Positions 42,193 through 53,028 are shown, numbered from the stretch's first letter. The stretch: 64,000 nucleotides of DNA from Alsobacter metallidurans (GCF_014636935.1 NZ_BMES01000002.1:124001-188000); one strand, 5' to 3'. The notes: generated by a model from the sequence alone, not told the origin. A program made the numbers and translations.

Positions 42193-43458
42193 ATGCAGGA
42201 CGGGATGGCGAAGAACGTGCGCAGGCTCGGCCAGCTCGACATTCCGGGCGGCGGGCAGGTCGTGATGGACGGCAAGGGATACGCATATGTGGGCCACATG
42301 AAGCCGCCCTACGGGACGAGCATCATCGACGTCTCCAACCCTTCCGACCCCCGCATCGTCTCGCAAATCCGGCTCGACGACGACCGCTCCCATACACACA
42401 AGGTGCGGGTCGCGGGCGACATCATGATCACCAATGTGGAGCAGAACGAGCGGCACCCGAAACGCCGCGCCGCCCGCTTGCGCGCACTGGAGCAGCGCTG
42501 GCTCGCGGAGCGAGGCGCGCCGGCTTCCGACGCGGAGCTTGCAGCCGAACTCAGGCTTAAGCCCGAGAGCCTGCCGGCGCTGCGCAAGATCGAACCGCAG
42601 CCCTACCATGACGGCGGCTTCAAGATCTGGGACATCTCGAACCGAGCCCAGCCCCGGTTCCTGGCCTATCAGCGCACCTTCGGGTTCGGCGTCCATCGCT
42701 TCGATATGGACGAGAACTACGCCTACATCTCCACCGAGATGGAGGGATATCGCGGCAATATCCTCGTCATCTACGACATCCGGAATCCGGAGCGCCCCGC
42801 GGAGGTGTCACGCTGGTGGATGCCGGGCCAGCATGAGGCGGGTGGCGAGACGCCGTTCTGGCGCGGCGAGAGCAACCGCCTTCACCACGCCATGCGGGCC
42901 GGCGACGAGCTCTGGGCGGCGGTCTGGTATGCGGGCGTGCGCCGGATCGACATCTCGGACATCCGCAATCCCCGGACGGTGGCCGAGTTCAACTACCATC
43001 CGCCAACCCCGGAGCCGACCCACACGATCCTGCCGGCGCTGACGCCGATCGGGGGACGGCGGATCGCCGTGGGGGTGGACGAGGAGCATGATCACACGCC
43101 CGGCCAGCCGCACGCACATTTGTGGATCTTCGACGTGTCGGACGGCGAATTCAGGCCAATTTCGACGTTCCACGTCTCCGAACTGGACAGCCCCTATGCG
43201 CGGGAGGGGCGCTTTGGCGCGCACCAGTTTCAGGAGCATATCGACGGCACGTTGCTGTTCTGCGCGTGGTTCTCCGGCGGCCTGCGGGTCGTGGACATCG
43301 CCAATCCGGAGGAACCGCGCGAGGTGGGGCATTTCATCCCGGAGCCCCGAGCCGGACAGAGCAGCCCCCAGACCAACGACGTCGACGTGGACGCCAGCGG
43401 CGTGGTGACGCTGATCGACCGCAACCAGGGCTTCGACGTGCTGGCGTATGAGGGTTGA
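42193..43458 (+). CDS. LVIVD-repeat beta-propeller-like protein
   Basis: 421-aa protein with LVIVD-type blades: TSIIDVSNPSDPRIV, FKIWDISNRAQPRFL, ILVIYDIRNPERPAEV, VRRIDISDIRNPRTV and LRVVDIANPEEPREV. Between the first blades a charged helical insertion of about 55 residues (near 87-140, RHPKRRAARLRALEQRW...) is unusual. Several His occur at blade ends (SHTHKV, HDHTPGQPHAH, HQFQEH), which could bind metal. There is no signal peptide, so it is probably cytosolic. Function unknown; the operon with an FAH enzyme suggests a catabolic role. It resembles the selenium-binding/LVIVD group only in the blades. Confidence 0.8.
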   Translation: MQDGMAKNVRRLGQLDIPGGGQVVMDGKGYAYVGHMKPPYGTSIIDVSNPSDPRIVSQIRLDDDRSHTHKVRVAGDIMITNVEQNERHPKRRAARLRALEQRWLAERGAPASDAELAAELRLKPESLPALRKIEPQPYHDGGFKIWDISNRAQPRFLAYQRTFGFGVHRFDMDENYAYISTEMEGYRGNILVIYDIRNPERPAEVSRWWMPGQHEAGGETPFWRGESNRLHHAMRAGDELWAAVWYAGVRRIDISDIRNPRTVAEFNYHPPTPEPTHTILPALTPIGGRRIAVGVDEEHDHTPGQPHAHLWIFDVSDGEFRPISTFHVSELDSPYAREGRFGAHQFQEHIDGTLLFCAWFSGGLRVVDIANPEEPREVGHFIPEPRAGQSSPQTNDVDVDASGVVTLIDRNQGFDVLAYEG

Positions 43459-43481
43459 GCGGAGGGGCGGCGGCGGCCGCC

Positions 43482-44210
43482 TCACTCCTCTTCGGCGCGG
43501 CCGAGCAGGTTTCGCCCGACGCTGGTGAGATGCGCCCGCATGGCCTGGCCGGCGCGCGCGACGTCGCGATCCTCGATGGCGGCCACAATGGCCTCGTGTT
43601 CGGCGAAGCTGTGGTGGTCCTCGCTCGGGCGCTGAGGCGAGGCGCGCAGCCGGCCCCAGTTCACGGCCTGGCGCACTGCGCTGAGCGTATCCAGCAGGCT
43701 GAGCAGCAGCGTGTTCTGCGTCGCCGCGCCGATCACGCGGTGCAGACGGGTGTCGAAGCTCTCATATTGACGCCAGGTCTGGGCCTGCCGGCACTTGCGC
43801 AGCAGGCTGTGCATCTCTGAAATCTGCGCCGGCGTCGCGTTCAGAGCTGCAAGGCGGGCGATTTCGGGCTCGATGGCGAGGCGGGTCCGCATGACCTCGG
43901 CCGGATTGGTGAGGCGAGCCATGCTGGCGACATCGGCGGCCGGATCGGCCGGCCGGGCGCCCAGGAAGGTGCCCTTGCCGACATGGCGCCAGAGTTGGCC
44001 CTCAGCCTCGAGCTTGGCGAGCGCCTTGCGCAGCTCGGCGCGCGTGACGCCCAGCGCCTGCGCCATCTCGCGCTCGGGAGGCACGCGGCCATCATCGAGC
44101 GTGTCGGCCTGTGTGAGAAAGGCCCGGATGCGCGGCAACACGTCGGACGGGCGGGCCTCTGAAGGGGCCCGTTTCGCGCCGGCATCGTCCATGTCCTCGG
44201 CGACGCTCAT
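43482..44210 (-). CDS. GntR-family regulator, FadR/FCD type (with aldo/keto reductase)
   Basis: 242-aa regulator. Winged helix at about 20-85 (LPRIRAFLTQADTLDDGRVPPEREMAQALGVTRAELRKALAKLEAEG). FCD domain at about 100-230, with ligand-site His in FDTRLHRVI and EHEAIVAAI. The ATG at 44210 is preferred over one at 44264, which would overlap the upstream gene. It lies 43 bp downstream of the aldo/keto reductase gene on the same strand and is probably co-transcribed. It is a good candidate for binding the shared TTGGTTGACA motif at 45267-45323. Confidence 0.9.
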   Translation of the reverse strand: MSVAEDMDDAGAKRAPSEARPSDVLPRIRAFLTQADTLDDGRVPPEREMAQALGVTRAELRKALAKLEAEGQLWRHVGKGTFLGARPADPAADVASMARLTNPAEVMRTRLAIEPEIARLAALNATPAQISEMHSLLRKCRQAQTWRQYESFDTRLHRVIGAATQNTLLLSLLDTLSAVRQAVNWGRLRASPQRPSEDHHSFAEHEAIVAAIEDRDVARAGQAMRAHLTSVGRNLLGRAEEE

Positions 44211-44253
44211 CTGGTCTCTCTTTTCGTGTATCCGGCGCTGTGAACCTGCCGGA

Positions 44254-45240
44254 TCAGATCCCAAGCCCGCGTAGCTGTTTTTCGGGATACCGGGTTCCCG
44301 CCGCCGCCCCTGGCGGGAAGGCGGCGTTCAACGCCGAAAGCTCGTTTTCGTCAAGCCCGAGCTCGATGGCGTCGACATTCTGCCGCAACCACGTGCGCCG
44401 CTTGGTGCCCGGAATCGGGATGATGTCGTCGCCCTGGGCGAGCAACCAGGCCAGCGCGACCTGCGCGGGTTGGCGGCCGCGCCGCGCCGCGACCTGCTCG
44501 ATCGGGCCGAGCAGCGCCAGGTTCTGCTCGAAATTGCCGTCCTGGAACCGCGGATGGGCGTGGCGCCGGTCAGTCGGGATGAGGTCGTCGCGGGACCGGA
44601 AGGAGCCGGTGAGAAAGCCCCGACCAAGCGGGCTGTAGGCCACCAGGGCGATTCCGAGCTCCCGCAGGCACGGCAGGATCTCGCGCTCGGCGTCGCGGGT
44701 CCACAGCGAGTATTCCATCTGAACGGCCGCGAGCGGGTGCGTCGCATGGGCCCGCCGGATGGTGTCGACGCCGGCTTCGCAGAGGCCGATTTGCCGGACC
44801 TTGCCGCTCTCCACCAGCCGCGCCATGGCCCCGACGGTGTCCTCGATCGGCACGGCGGGATCGATCCGGTGCTGGTAGTAGAGGTCGATCACGTCGGTGT
44901 TGAGCCGGCGCAGGCTGGCGTCGCACGCCACTGCGACGTATTCGGGCCTGCCGTTCACGCCGCCGCGCTCGCCGTTCGGGCCGCGGATATTGCCGAACTT
45001 GCTCGCGATCATCGCCTCGCCCCGACGCCGGCCCAGCGCCGCGCCGAGAAGCTCCTCGTTGCGGCCGGCCCCATAAGCGTCGGAGGTGTCGAACAGCGTG
45101 ACGCCGAGATCGAGCGCAAGCCCAATGGTGGCCGTCGACTCGGCGTCGTCTGGCGTGCCGTAGTCCGAGGTCATGCCGGAACAGCCGAGCCCGATCGCCG
45201 ATACGGCGGGGCCGGACAGGCCGAGGCGTCGCGTGAGCAT
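44254..45240 (-). CDS. Aldo/keto reductase, copy 1 of the cluster
   Basis: 328-aa NADPH-dependent (beta/alpha)8-barrel reductase. The catalytic tetrad is complete: Asp51, Tyr56, Lys81, His124 ([19 protein letters not shown]). [15 protein letters not shown] is the cofactor-binding end. [14 protein letters not shown] and [13 protein letters not shown] are typical of the AKR11/AKR13-like group. AGGAGGA lies about 7 nt before the ATG. It is divergent from the FbpABC-type importer operon and leads the GntR gene. A close paralogue lies at 50337. The substrate is unknown. Confidence 0.92.
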   Translation of the reverse strand: MLTRRLGLSGPAVSAIGLGCSGMTSDYGTPDDAESTATIGLALDLGVTLFDTSDAYGAGRNEELLGAALGRRRGEAMIASKFGNIRGPNGERGGVNGRPEYVAVACDASLRRLNTDVIDLYYQHRIDPAVPIEDTVGAMARLVESGKVRQIGLCEAGVDTIRRAHATHPLAAVQMEYSLWTRDAEREILPCLRELGIALVAYSPLGRGFLTGSFRSRDDLIPTDRRHAHPRFQDGNFEQNLALLGPIEQVAARRGRQPAQVALAWLLAQGDDIIPIPGTKRRTWLRQNVDAIELGLDENELSALNAAFPPGAAAGTRYPEKQLRGLGI

Positions 45241-45266
45241 CGGGCTTCCTCCTGCGTAATCTGATC

Positions 45267-45346
45267 ATCAAACCAATGTCAGCCAAGTGCAACCAATTTC
45301 TCTTTTGTAGACTTTGGTTGACAGGGGGAGGGTGACGGGAAATGAT
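45267..45346. promoter_or_regulatory. Candidate operator/promoter between aldo/keto reductase and importer operon
   Basis: The + strand has TTTGGTTGACA (45313-45323) with -35 TTGACA at 45318-45323, a 17-nt spacer and -10-like AATGAT at 45341-45346, upstream of the importer permease. The minus strand has TTGGTTTGAT (45267-45276), TTGGCTGACA (45277-45286) and TTGGTTGCAC (45287-45296). The motif matches the promoter at 41229-41274, suggesting one regulator controls both divergent units. Confidence 0.6.
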
Positions 45347-45387
45347 CTCGTCAAAATCAATAAGCCTCGCGGGGAGTGAAGCCGCCC

Positions 45388-47163
45388 ATGAGCGTCGCCG
45401 ATCATGCCGGACAGGGACAGGACGGCTCCGCCTCGCGGGGCCAACTCGCCGCTATCCCGACCCTGAAGGGCGGCGGGCGGCGCGGGCTGAGGCTCGAACA
45501 TGTCGTCATGGTGCTTGGCGTGGCGCTGCTCGCCATCTTGGTGGTGCTACCGCTCGCGACGCTGATGAAGAGCAGCATCTGGGGCGAGGACAGCCCGACG
45601 CTGGAGCACTTCCGCGAGGCGCTGGAGGGCCGGCTCTATCTGACCGCGCTCTGGAATTCGCTCGTGCTGGGCTTCTGGACCGGGCTGTTCAGCGTTGTGA
45701 TCGGGGTTCCGCTCGCCTGGGCGGTGAGCCGCACCGACGTGCCCGGCAAGAAGCTGATCAAATTCACGGCCAGCGTCGCTTATCTGTCCCCGCCGTTTCT
45801 GGTCGCCATCGCGTATGTGAACCTGTTCAGCCCCAATGCGGGGCTCGTGAACGTGTTTTTCCGCGACGTCGCCGGAATGCCGTTCCTGACCGTCAACGTG
45901 TTCACGATGACCGGCCTGGTGCTCGTCACTGTGCTGCACACGTTTCCGTTCGTGTACCTGCTCGCCTCCAGCGCCTTGCAGTCGGTGGACGCTTCCTATG
46001 AGGAAGCGGCGCAGATCCTGGGTGCGGGCAAGTTCCGCACCGCGCTGCTGATCACCGCCCCGCTGGTCGCGCCCGCGATCCTCTCCGGCGTACTGCTGGC
46101 CTTCGTCAACGCCATCGCGCTGTTTGGATCGCAAGCCATCATCGGCCTGCCCGGTCGCATCGTGACGCTTCCGACGCGGATCTACTCGCTGTTCGACTAT
46201 CCCCCGCAATACGGCTTGGCGTCGGCGCTTTCCCTGATGTTCGTGCTGATCACCGTTGCGGCGCTCTTTTTCCAGCGAAGCTATCTCGCGAAGCGGTCCT
46301 TCGTGACGCTGGGCGGCAAGGGCTCGCGGCCGCAACTGATCACGCTCGGGCCGCTGCGCTGGGCCGTGCTGGGCTTTTGCATCGTCATCTTCATCCTGGC
46401 GGTGGTGCTGCCCTATGGCACGCTGCTGGCCGTGTCGTTCTCCAAGTCCTGGGGCCTGAACTTCTGGAAGGGCCTGACGCTCGCGAATTACCGGTTCGTG
46501 CTGTTCGAATACGACATCACCCGCCGCGCGATCATGAACAGCCTGCTGCTTGCTGTGCTGGCGTCAACCATCGCGGTGCTGCTGGGCTCGGTGATCAGCT
46601 GGATCGACCTGCGCACCAAGGTTCCGGGCCGCCGCCTGCTCGACTACATCGCGCTGGTCCCGCTCGGGCTGCCCGGCATCGTGATGGCTGTGGCGCTGAT
46701 CCAGTTCTGGCTGGCGCTGCCCTTCGCGCTCTATGGCACCCTGGGCATTCTGCTGCTGGCCTATGTGGGGCGCTACATCCCGCTCGGGGTCCGGGCCGCC
46801 AATACAGCCTTGCGGCAGATCGATCCGTCGCTGGAAGAAAGCGCCCGCATTCTTGGCGCCGGGTGGGGCGTGACCATGCGCGAGATCACGCTGCCGCTGA
46901 TGGGCCCGGGCCTGTTCGCCGGCTGGCTGCTGGTGTTCGTGCCCGTCGTGCAGGAGCTCAGCGCATCGATCCTGCTGTTCAGCTCGAGCTCCATCACGCT
47001 CGCGGTGGCGATCTACAACCTCTACGAGACCGGGTACACGGAGCCCGTTTCGGCTCTCGCCCTTGTCAACATGATCATCATCGGAGCGGCGATCTGGCTG
47101 GCCAGCCGGGTTGGGCAGGGGCGCTTCGGCGCCCGCAGCGAAGCCGCCGCGCAAGGTGCGTGA
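45388..47163 (+). CDS. ABC importer two-domain permease (FbpB/iron-type family)
   Basis: 591-aa inner-membrane protein with two fused permease domains, about 12 helices in all. Each half has an EAA loop: VDASYEEAAQILGAGKFRTALLITAPLV (half 1) and IDPSLEESARILGAGWGVTMREITLPLM (half 2). This duplicated design is typical of the Fe3+ (FbpB/SfuB), thiamine and phosphonate importers. The ATG at 45388 follows GGGGAG by 11 nt; a GTG 12 bp upstream is possible. The substrate is not known; enzymes in the same operon argue for an organic ligand over iron. Confidence 0.92.
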   Translation: MSVADHAGQGQDGSASRGQLAAIPTLKGGGRRGLRLEHVVMVLGVALLAILVVLPLATLMKSSIWGEDSPTLEHFREALEGRLYLTALWNSLVLGFWTGLFSVVIGVPLAWAVSRTDVPGKKLIKFTASVAYLSPPFLVAIAYVNLFSPNAGLVNVFFRDVAGMPFLTVNVFTMTGLVLVTVLHTFPFVYLLASSALQSVDASYEEAAQILGAGKFRTALLITAPLVAPAILSGVLLAFVNAIALFGSQAIIGLPGRIVTLPTRIYSLFDYPPQYGLASALSLMFVLITVAALFFQRSYLAKRSFVTLGGKGSRPQLITLGPLRWAVLGFCIVIFILAVVLPYGTLLAVSFSKSWGLNFWKGLTLANYRFVLFEYDITRRAIMNSLLLAVLASTIAVLLGSVISWIDLRTKVPGRRLLDYIALVPLGLPGIVMAVALIQFWLALPFALYGTLGILLLAYVGRYIPLGVRAANTALRQIDPSLEESARILGAGWGVTMREITLPLMGPGLFAGWLLVFVPVVQELSASILLFSSSSITLAVAIYNLYETGYTEPVSALALVNMIIIGAAIWLASRVGQGRFGARSEAAAQGA

Positions 47164-47170
47164 CAGCAAC

Positions 47171-47189
47171 GCCCGGCCTGCGGCCGGGC
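47171..47189 (+). terminator. Hairpin between permease and ATPase genes
   Basis: A perfect 8-bp stem (GCCCGGCC / GGCCGGGC) with a 3-nt loop in the 40-bp spacer, just before the ribosome-binding site of the ATPase gene. No T-run. It probably acts on message stability or tunes the permease/ATPase ratio. Confidence 0.4.
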
Positions 47190-47203
47190 CTCGGGAGCCG
47201 AGC

Positions 47204-48319
<1,116 letters not shown>

Positions 48320-48322
48320 GTC

Positions 48323-49246
48323 ATGGCCATCGAAGAGACCGTCGCCGGAGTGGAGCACTGGACCAAGAAGGGCGACGTGAACCTGTTCCTCTGGGAGAAA
48401 CGCGCGGTGACGCCGGGTGCGCCCCGGGGCACCGTGCTGTTTGTCCACGGTTCATCGATGGCGTCGCAGCCCACATTCGACCTGAAGGTTGAGGGTCGCC
48501 CGGACTCCTCCGTGATGGACTGGTTCGCCAAGCAGGGCTTCGACACGTGGTGCGTCGACATGGAGGGCTATGGCCGGTCCGACAAGAACCGCCCGATCAA
48601 CTCGGATATCGCCAACGGAGCCGACGACCTTGGCGCAGCCAGCGACTACATCCTGAAGACCCGCAACTGCGGCCCAATGCTGGTCTACGGCATCTCGTCC
48701 GGCGCGTTGCGTGCCGCGGCTTTCGCAGAGCGGCATCCGGACCGGGTCAAGCGGCTTGCCCTGGACGCGTTCGTGTGGACCGGGGAGGGGGCCCCGACCT
48801 TGGTCGAGCGGCGCAAGAAATTGCCGGAGTTCCAGGCCAAGAACCGGCGGCCGATCGACAGGGCCTTCGTCCACAGCATCTTCAACCGCGATCATCCGGA
48901 CACGGCCGAGCCGAAGGTCGTGGAGGCGTTCGCGGACGCGATTTTGTCTCTGGACGACAGCGTGCCGACCGGCACCTATGTGGACATGTGCTCGCGGCTG
49001 CCGGTGGTCGACCCCGAGAAGATCACGGTTCCGACCATCGTGATGCGCGGCGAGTTCGACGGCATCGCCGGCATGGACGACCTGTTGGCCTTCTTCAAGA
49101 AACTGCCGAACGCCGACAAGTGCTTTTCGGTGATGGCCGGCATCTCGCACGCGTCGTTCCAGCAGAAAAACTACCTGATGGCCTACCAGATCCTGTTCAA
49201 CTTCTTCACCCAGCCCGAACCCGTTTACCGGGGCGATCATCACTGA
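48323..49246 (+). CDS. Alpha/beta hydrolase in the importer operon
   Basis: 307-aa cytosolic hydrolase with no signal peptide. The triad is readable: nucleophile Ser125 in G-I-S-S-G, acid Asp in RGEFDGIAG, base His in GISHASFQ. The oxyanion segment is VHGSSM. AGGGA lies 6 nt before the ATG. The gene sits between the ATPase and the binding-protein genes of one importer, so the enzyme likely cleaves an ester, lactone or C-C bond in the imported compound. The exact reaction is unknown. Confidence 0.88.
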   Translation: MAIEETVAGVEHWTKKGDVNLFLWEKRAVTPGAPRGTVLFVHGSSMASQPTFDLKVEGRPDSSVMDWFAKQGFDTWCVDMEGYGRSDKNRPINSDIANGADDLGAASDYILKTRNCGPMLVYGISSGALRAAAFAERHPDRVKRLALDAFVWTGEGAPTLVERRKKLPEFQAKNRRPIDRAFVHSIFNRDHPDTAEPKVVEAFADAILSLDDSVPTGTYVDMCSRLPVVDPEKITVPTIVMRGEFDGIAGMDDLLAFFKKLPNADKCFSVMAGISHASFQQKNYLMAYQILFNFFTQPEPVYRGDHH

Positions 49247-49302
49247 CTGCCACCGCCTGAGCGCCTCGAAGAAGGGCGCCGCCGCCGACAAGGGAGGATG
49301 CC

Positions 49303-50325
49303 GTGACCCGTTCAAGCCGTAGATCCGTGCTCGCAGGCGCCGTTGCGCTGAGCCTCGCCATGATGGCGCCCGCCGCTTACGCGGCCGACGTCGACATGGC
49401 GGCCGCCAAGAAGGAAGGCAAGGTCGTCTGGTACACGTCGACGCCGATCGAGACGGCGCAGAAGATCGCCAACCTGTTCGAAGCCAAGCATGGCATCAAG
49501 GTGGAGCTGTTTCGCTCGGGCGGATCAGCCATCCTGCGCCGGTTCCAGCAGGAGATGCAGGCGGGTCGCATCGCGTGCGACGTGCTGACCACGTCGGATC
49601 CGGCTGCGTCCGAGCAGTTCGCCCGCAAGGGCGTGTTCGTGGCGTTCAAGCCCACCGACTTCGACAAGGTGCCCAAGGAGGCGCGCAACGAGGACGGCTA
49701 CTTCGTGGCCCAGCGCCTCAACATGATGACGATCTACATGCGCTCGGACAAGGTTGCGCCGGCCGACCAGCCGAAGACCTGGGCGCAGTTGGTCGATCCC
49801 AAATACAAGGGCAAGCTGGTCACGACCGACCCGTCCTTCACGTCGCTCCAGCTTTCCGTGATCGGCATGATGTCGAAGAAGCTGGGCTGGGATTATTTCG
49901 AGAAGCTCCGCCAGAACGACATCATGATCGTGCAGGGCAACCAGCAGGTCTCCGACAACATCAAGCGGGCGGAGCGCGTGATCGCGGTGGGAGCCAGCGA
50001 TTCCTACGCGGCTGACGACCGCAAGGATGGGCATCCCATCCTGACCGTGTATCCCGAGGACGGCACCTTCATGATCCCGTCCCCGACCGCGGTGGTGAAG
50101 GGTTCACCGAACCCGAACGCCGCAAAGGCCTTCGCCGACTTCATGTTGACGATGGAGGTGCAGAGCCTGTTTCCGGGCGACGGCGGCTACGCGGCGCGTC
50201 TCGACGTGCCGGCCCCTGACGGCAGCCCGCCTCTCTCGAGCCTGAAGATCTCGGCGGTCGACTATGATTTCATCGAGAAGGAAGGCCAGCGGATCAAGAA
50301 GAAGTTCACCGAGGTCTTCCAGTAG
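49303..50325 (+). CDS. ABC importer extracellular binding protein (FbpA/iron-type family)
   Basis: 340-aa periplasmic binding protein with a signal peptide ([24 protein letters not shown]). The fold is that of the iron/polyamine/phosphonate binder class: [46 protein letters not shown]. The paired tyrosines that bind Fe3+ in FbpA are not obvious, so an organic ligand is likely. GTG start with AGGGAGGA just upstream. It completes the importer with the permease and ATPase. It is followed 11 bp later by an aldo/keto reductase. Confidence 0.92.
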   Translation: MTRSSRRSVLAGAVALSLAMMAPAAYAADVDMAAAKKEGKVVWYTSTPIETAQKIANLFEAKHGIKVELFRSGGSAILRRFQQEMQAGRIACDVLTTSDPAASEQFARKGVFVAFKPTDFDKVPKEARNEDGYFVAQRLNMMTIYMRSDKVAPADQPKTWAQLVDPKYKGKLVTTDPSFTSLQLSVIGMMSKKLGWDYFEKLRQNDIMIVQGNQQVSDNIKRAERVIAVGASDSYAADDRKDGHPILTVYPEDGTFMIPSPTAVVKGSPNPNAAKAFADFMLTMEVQSLFPGDGGYAARLDVPAPDGSPPLSSLKISAVDYDFIEKEGQRIKKKFTEVFQ

Positions 50326-50336
50326 GAGCTGAGCAC

Positions 50337-51320
50337 ATGTCCATGACGACGCGTCGCCTCGGGACCCTCGAGGTCTCCGCCATCGGGCTCGGCTGCATGA
50401 GCATGACGCCGATCTATGGGGCGCCGGATGAAGGCGAGGCCATCGCAACGCTGCACCGGGCCGCCGAGCTCGGTGTGACGCTCGTCGATAGCTCGGATGC
50501 CTACGCTTTCGGCAAGAACGAGGAGCTGGTGGGCCGCGCGATAAAAGGGCGGCGCGACCGCTACGTCGTCGCGACGAAGTTCGGCAATGTTCGCCATCCA
50601 GACGGCAAGCAGGAGGTCGTGGGTCGGCCGGACTACGTGCCGCAGGCCTGCGAGGCGAGCCTGAAGCGTCTGGGGGTCGACGTCATCGACCTCTACTACA
50701 TCCACCGCATCGACACCTCGGTGCCGATCGAGGAGACCGTTGGCGCGATGGCGCGCCTTGTCGAGCAGGGCAAGGTGCGCCACCTCGGCATCTCGGAAGC
50801 CGCCCCGCAGACGCTGCGGCGCGCCCACGCGACCCACCCCATGGCGGCGCTCCAGACCGAGTACTCGCTCTGGACGCGCGACGTGGAAAGCGAGCTGCTT
50901 CCGATTTGCATGGAGCTTGGCATCGGCTTCGTCGCCTATAGCCCGCTGGGGAGGGGCTTCCTCACCGGGACGGTTCCGACGCTCGACGTGCTTGGGCCGA
51001 CTGACCGGCGCCGCGACATGCCGCGCTTTCAGGGTGACAACATCGGCCACAACCTGCAGCTCGTGAATAAGCTGCAGGAGCTTGCGCGGAACGAGAACTG
51101 CACGCCGGCCCAACTGGCCATCGCCTGGCTGCTCTCCCGGCGTCCCCTCGTGGTTCCTCTACCGGGCACGAAACAGCGCCGCTGGCTGGAGGAAAACGTC
51201 AAGGCCGTTGCGTTGGCGCCCTCAGCCGAAACGCTCGCCGCCCTGGACTCGGCGTTTCCGGCGGGAGCCGCAAAGGGAACCCGGTACCCGGAGCCGCAAA
51301 TGAAGCGGGTTGGCCTCTGA
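50337..51320 (+). CDS. Aldo/keto reductase, copy 2 of the cluster
   Basis: 327-aa reductase, last gene of the importer operon and a close paralogue of the one at 44254. They share long blocks such as [24 protein letters not shown] and [13 protein letters not shown]. Tetrad: Asp51, Tyr56, Lys81, His123. Cofactor end: [15 protein letters not shown]. It probably reduces a carbonyl in the imported compound or its cleavage product. Confidence 0.92.
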   Translation: MSMTTRRLGTLEVSAIGLGCMSMTPIYGAPDEGEAIATLHRAAELGVTLVDSSDAYAFGKNEELVGRAIKGRRDRYVVATKFGNVRHPDGKQEVVGRPDYVPQACEASLKRLGVDVIDLYYIHRIDTSVPIEETVGAMARLVEQGKVRHLGISEAAPQTLRRAHATHPMAALQTEYSLWTRDVESELLPICMELGIGFVAYSPLGRGFLTGTVPTLDVLGPTDRRRDMPRFQGDNIGHNLQLVNKLQELARNENCTPAQLAIAWLLSRRPLVVPLPGTKQRRWLEENVKAVALAPSAETLAALDSAFPAGAAKGTRYPEPQMKRVGL

Positions 51321-51348
51321 TTCCCCGATGATGTGCTATGCAGCATCG

Positions 51349-51379
51349 CTATACCGCAGTGCAGCATTCTGCGGTATAG
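51349..51379. promoter_or_regulatory. Perfect 11-bp inverted repeat upstream of a small ORF
   Basis: CTATACCGCAG (51349-51359), 9-nt spacer, CTGCGGTATAG (51369-51379). TGCAGCAT occurs twice around it (51339-51346 and 51360-51367). It may be the terminator of the reductase operon or an operator for the small gene that follows. No T-run is present, so the operator reading is somewhat favoured. Confidence 0.45.
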
Positions 51380-51421
51380 GCCTCCGTCTCACGGCCAAGC
51401 GCCGTGCGCGGAGATTGGACG

Positions 51422-51601
51422 ATGACGTTTTACACCCTGCATCGCCGCAGCGAGCTGCGCAGCGATTTCGTCGCCCGCCTGCTCGCGGGCCTGCGCGCTG
51501 CCTCCGCCAGGTTCGCCAAGGGCTCGCCCGAGCCTTCGCCGACGCCAGCGGCGCACGACCTCGGCTCGCTGCAAGCCTTTGCGATGATGCTAAGGAACTA
51601 A
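51422..51601 (+). CDS. Small basic protein (59 aa), unknown
   Basis: Short reading frame MTFYTLHRRSELRSDFVARLL... preceded by GCGGAGA. It is Arg/Ala-rich with an amphipathic helix, in the style of the short DUF1127-like proteins common in Hyphomicrobiales, but the resemblance is weak. No signal peptide or cysteine. It stands alone, 42 bp after the inverted repeat at 51349-51379. Confidence 0.4.
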   Translation: MTFYTLHRRSELRSDFVARLLAGLRAASARFAKGSPEPSPTPAAHDLGSLQAFAMMLRN

Positions 51602-51761
51602 AACCTCACCGGCCGGCCGCAGCCGGTATCGATACTCCCACCGCGCCCAAAATGAAGCCGGCGCGCCCGCCGCGTCGGCGCTCATCGGCTTCGTCTTGGA
51701 CGTCCCGGGGGCCATCAGCTGAGTTCGCGTCCGGAAATCGTTTGATTTCGGAGTGCGCGTG

Positions 51762-52796
51762 ATGGCGAGCAAGCGTCCCGCGACGGGCGAAGGCGCATTC
51801 GAGGGGCCCGAACACGCGGAACTGCCGCCATGCGCCGGAGGCCTCGGCCCGCTGCGGCTGAAGTGCGAAGGCAGCTTCTTTGTTGGCATGGGGGCGCGGA
51901 CGGTCGATGCTCCGTATTACGGACGTACCGGGCTGGCCGGCCCCGGCGAAATCTCCGTCGGGCAGATGTATGTGCATTACCGCTGCCCGGAGGTCGCCAC
52001 ACGCCCGCCGATCGTTCTCATCCACGGTTCGAACCACACCGGCGCAACCTTCGAGACGACGCCGGATGGCCGGGAAGGTTGGGCGACCCTGTTCGTGCGG
52101 CTGGGGCATCCGGTCTATGTCGTGGACCAGGTCGGCCGCGGTCGCTCAGGCTTCGATCCGACGCCCTTGAACGAAGCGATCGATCAGCGCGATCTGTCGC
52201 TCACGCACAAAGCGCCGCTATACGCCCGTGCAGGCGCATGGGTGAACTTCCGTTTCGGGCCTCGATATCCTGAACCCTTCCCAAACACTCAGTTTCCGCT
52301 CGATCATCTCGACCACTACATGGCTCAGCTCGTGCCCAATGCGGAAGAACTCGCGGCAGGCCGCTCGGGCGAGGCCACCATCGACGCATTGGTCAGTTTG
52401 CTCGAGCGTGTTGGACCCGCTGTCCTGATCACACACTCCCAGGCCGGACTTTATGGGTTAGAGGTGGCGAGGCGCTGTCGGGATGGCGTTCTGGCGCTGG
52501 TCAGTATCGAGGGTGGCTGCGCTCCGATCGATGAGGCGACGGCAACAGCGATGCGGGAGATCCCCTTTCTCTCCCTTTGGGGCGACAACAGCAGCGGCGC
52601 GGCTGGCGCAAATGGCGACGCCCGCCGCAACGACGCGCAAAATCTCGCGTTCACACTCGCCGCGGCGGGAGGCGACGCGACGCACAATGTTCTTCCTGAC
52701 CACGGCGTGTTCGGCAACACGCACATGTTGATGATGGACCGAAACAACAGCGACCTCGCCGACTTCCTGTCCGCCTGGATAGTGCGGGCGACCTGA
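51762..52796 (+). CDS. Alpha/beta hydrolase (esterase-like)
   Basis: 344-aa hydrolase with no signal peptide. Oxyanion motif IVLIHGSNHTGATF, then VYVVDQVGRGRSGFDP (strand 4 region), nucleophile Ser in ITHSQAGLYG, and a C-terminal His candidate in FGNTHMLMMDRNNSD. The nucleophile elbow lacks the first Gly of GxSxG. The FETTPDGREGWATLFVRLG block is typical of a group of uncharacterised bacterial esterases. The ATG at 51762 is preferred over a GTG at 51753. It is monocistronic. Confidence 0.85.
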   Translation: MASKRPATGEGAFEGPEHAELPPCAGGLGPLRLKCEGSFFVGMGARTVDAPYYGRTGLAGPGEISVGQMYVHYRCPEVATRPPIVLIHGSNHTGATFETTPDGREGWATLFVRLGHPVYVVDQVGRGRSGFDPTPLNEAIDQRDLSLTHKAPLYARAGAWVNFRFGPRYPEPFPNTQFPLDHLDHYMAQLVPNAEELAAGRSGEATIDALVSLLERVGPAVLITHSQAGLYGLEVARRCRDGVLALVSIEGGCAPIDEATATAMREIPFLSLWGDNSSGAAGANGDARRNDAQNLAFTLAAAGGDATHNVLPDHGVFGNTHMLMMDRNNSDLADFLSAWIVRAT

Positions 52797-53028
52797 CATT
52801 CGGTCGAGTCGCTGATCTATTCACGTCCGTTTCTCACGACGCTCCCGCGCGTGATTCGAAACTCTCGATCCGTTTTGAAAACGACAAGCGATTTCGGCAG
52901 GCCGATGCGAAAACGCCAACCGCGGCCGTGCCGCTCGAAGGGTGTGTCCCACTCATATGGCAAAACGGGGCGCGGGACTCCCACCCAAATCTGAAAGCGC
53001 AGGATTTTGGTTGTTACTAGCCGGAAAT

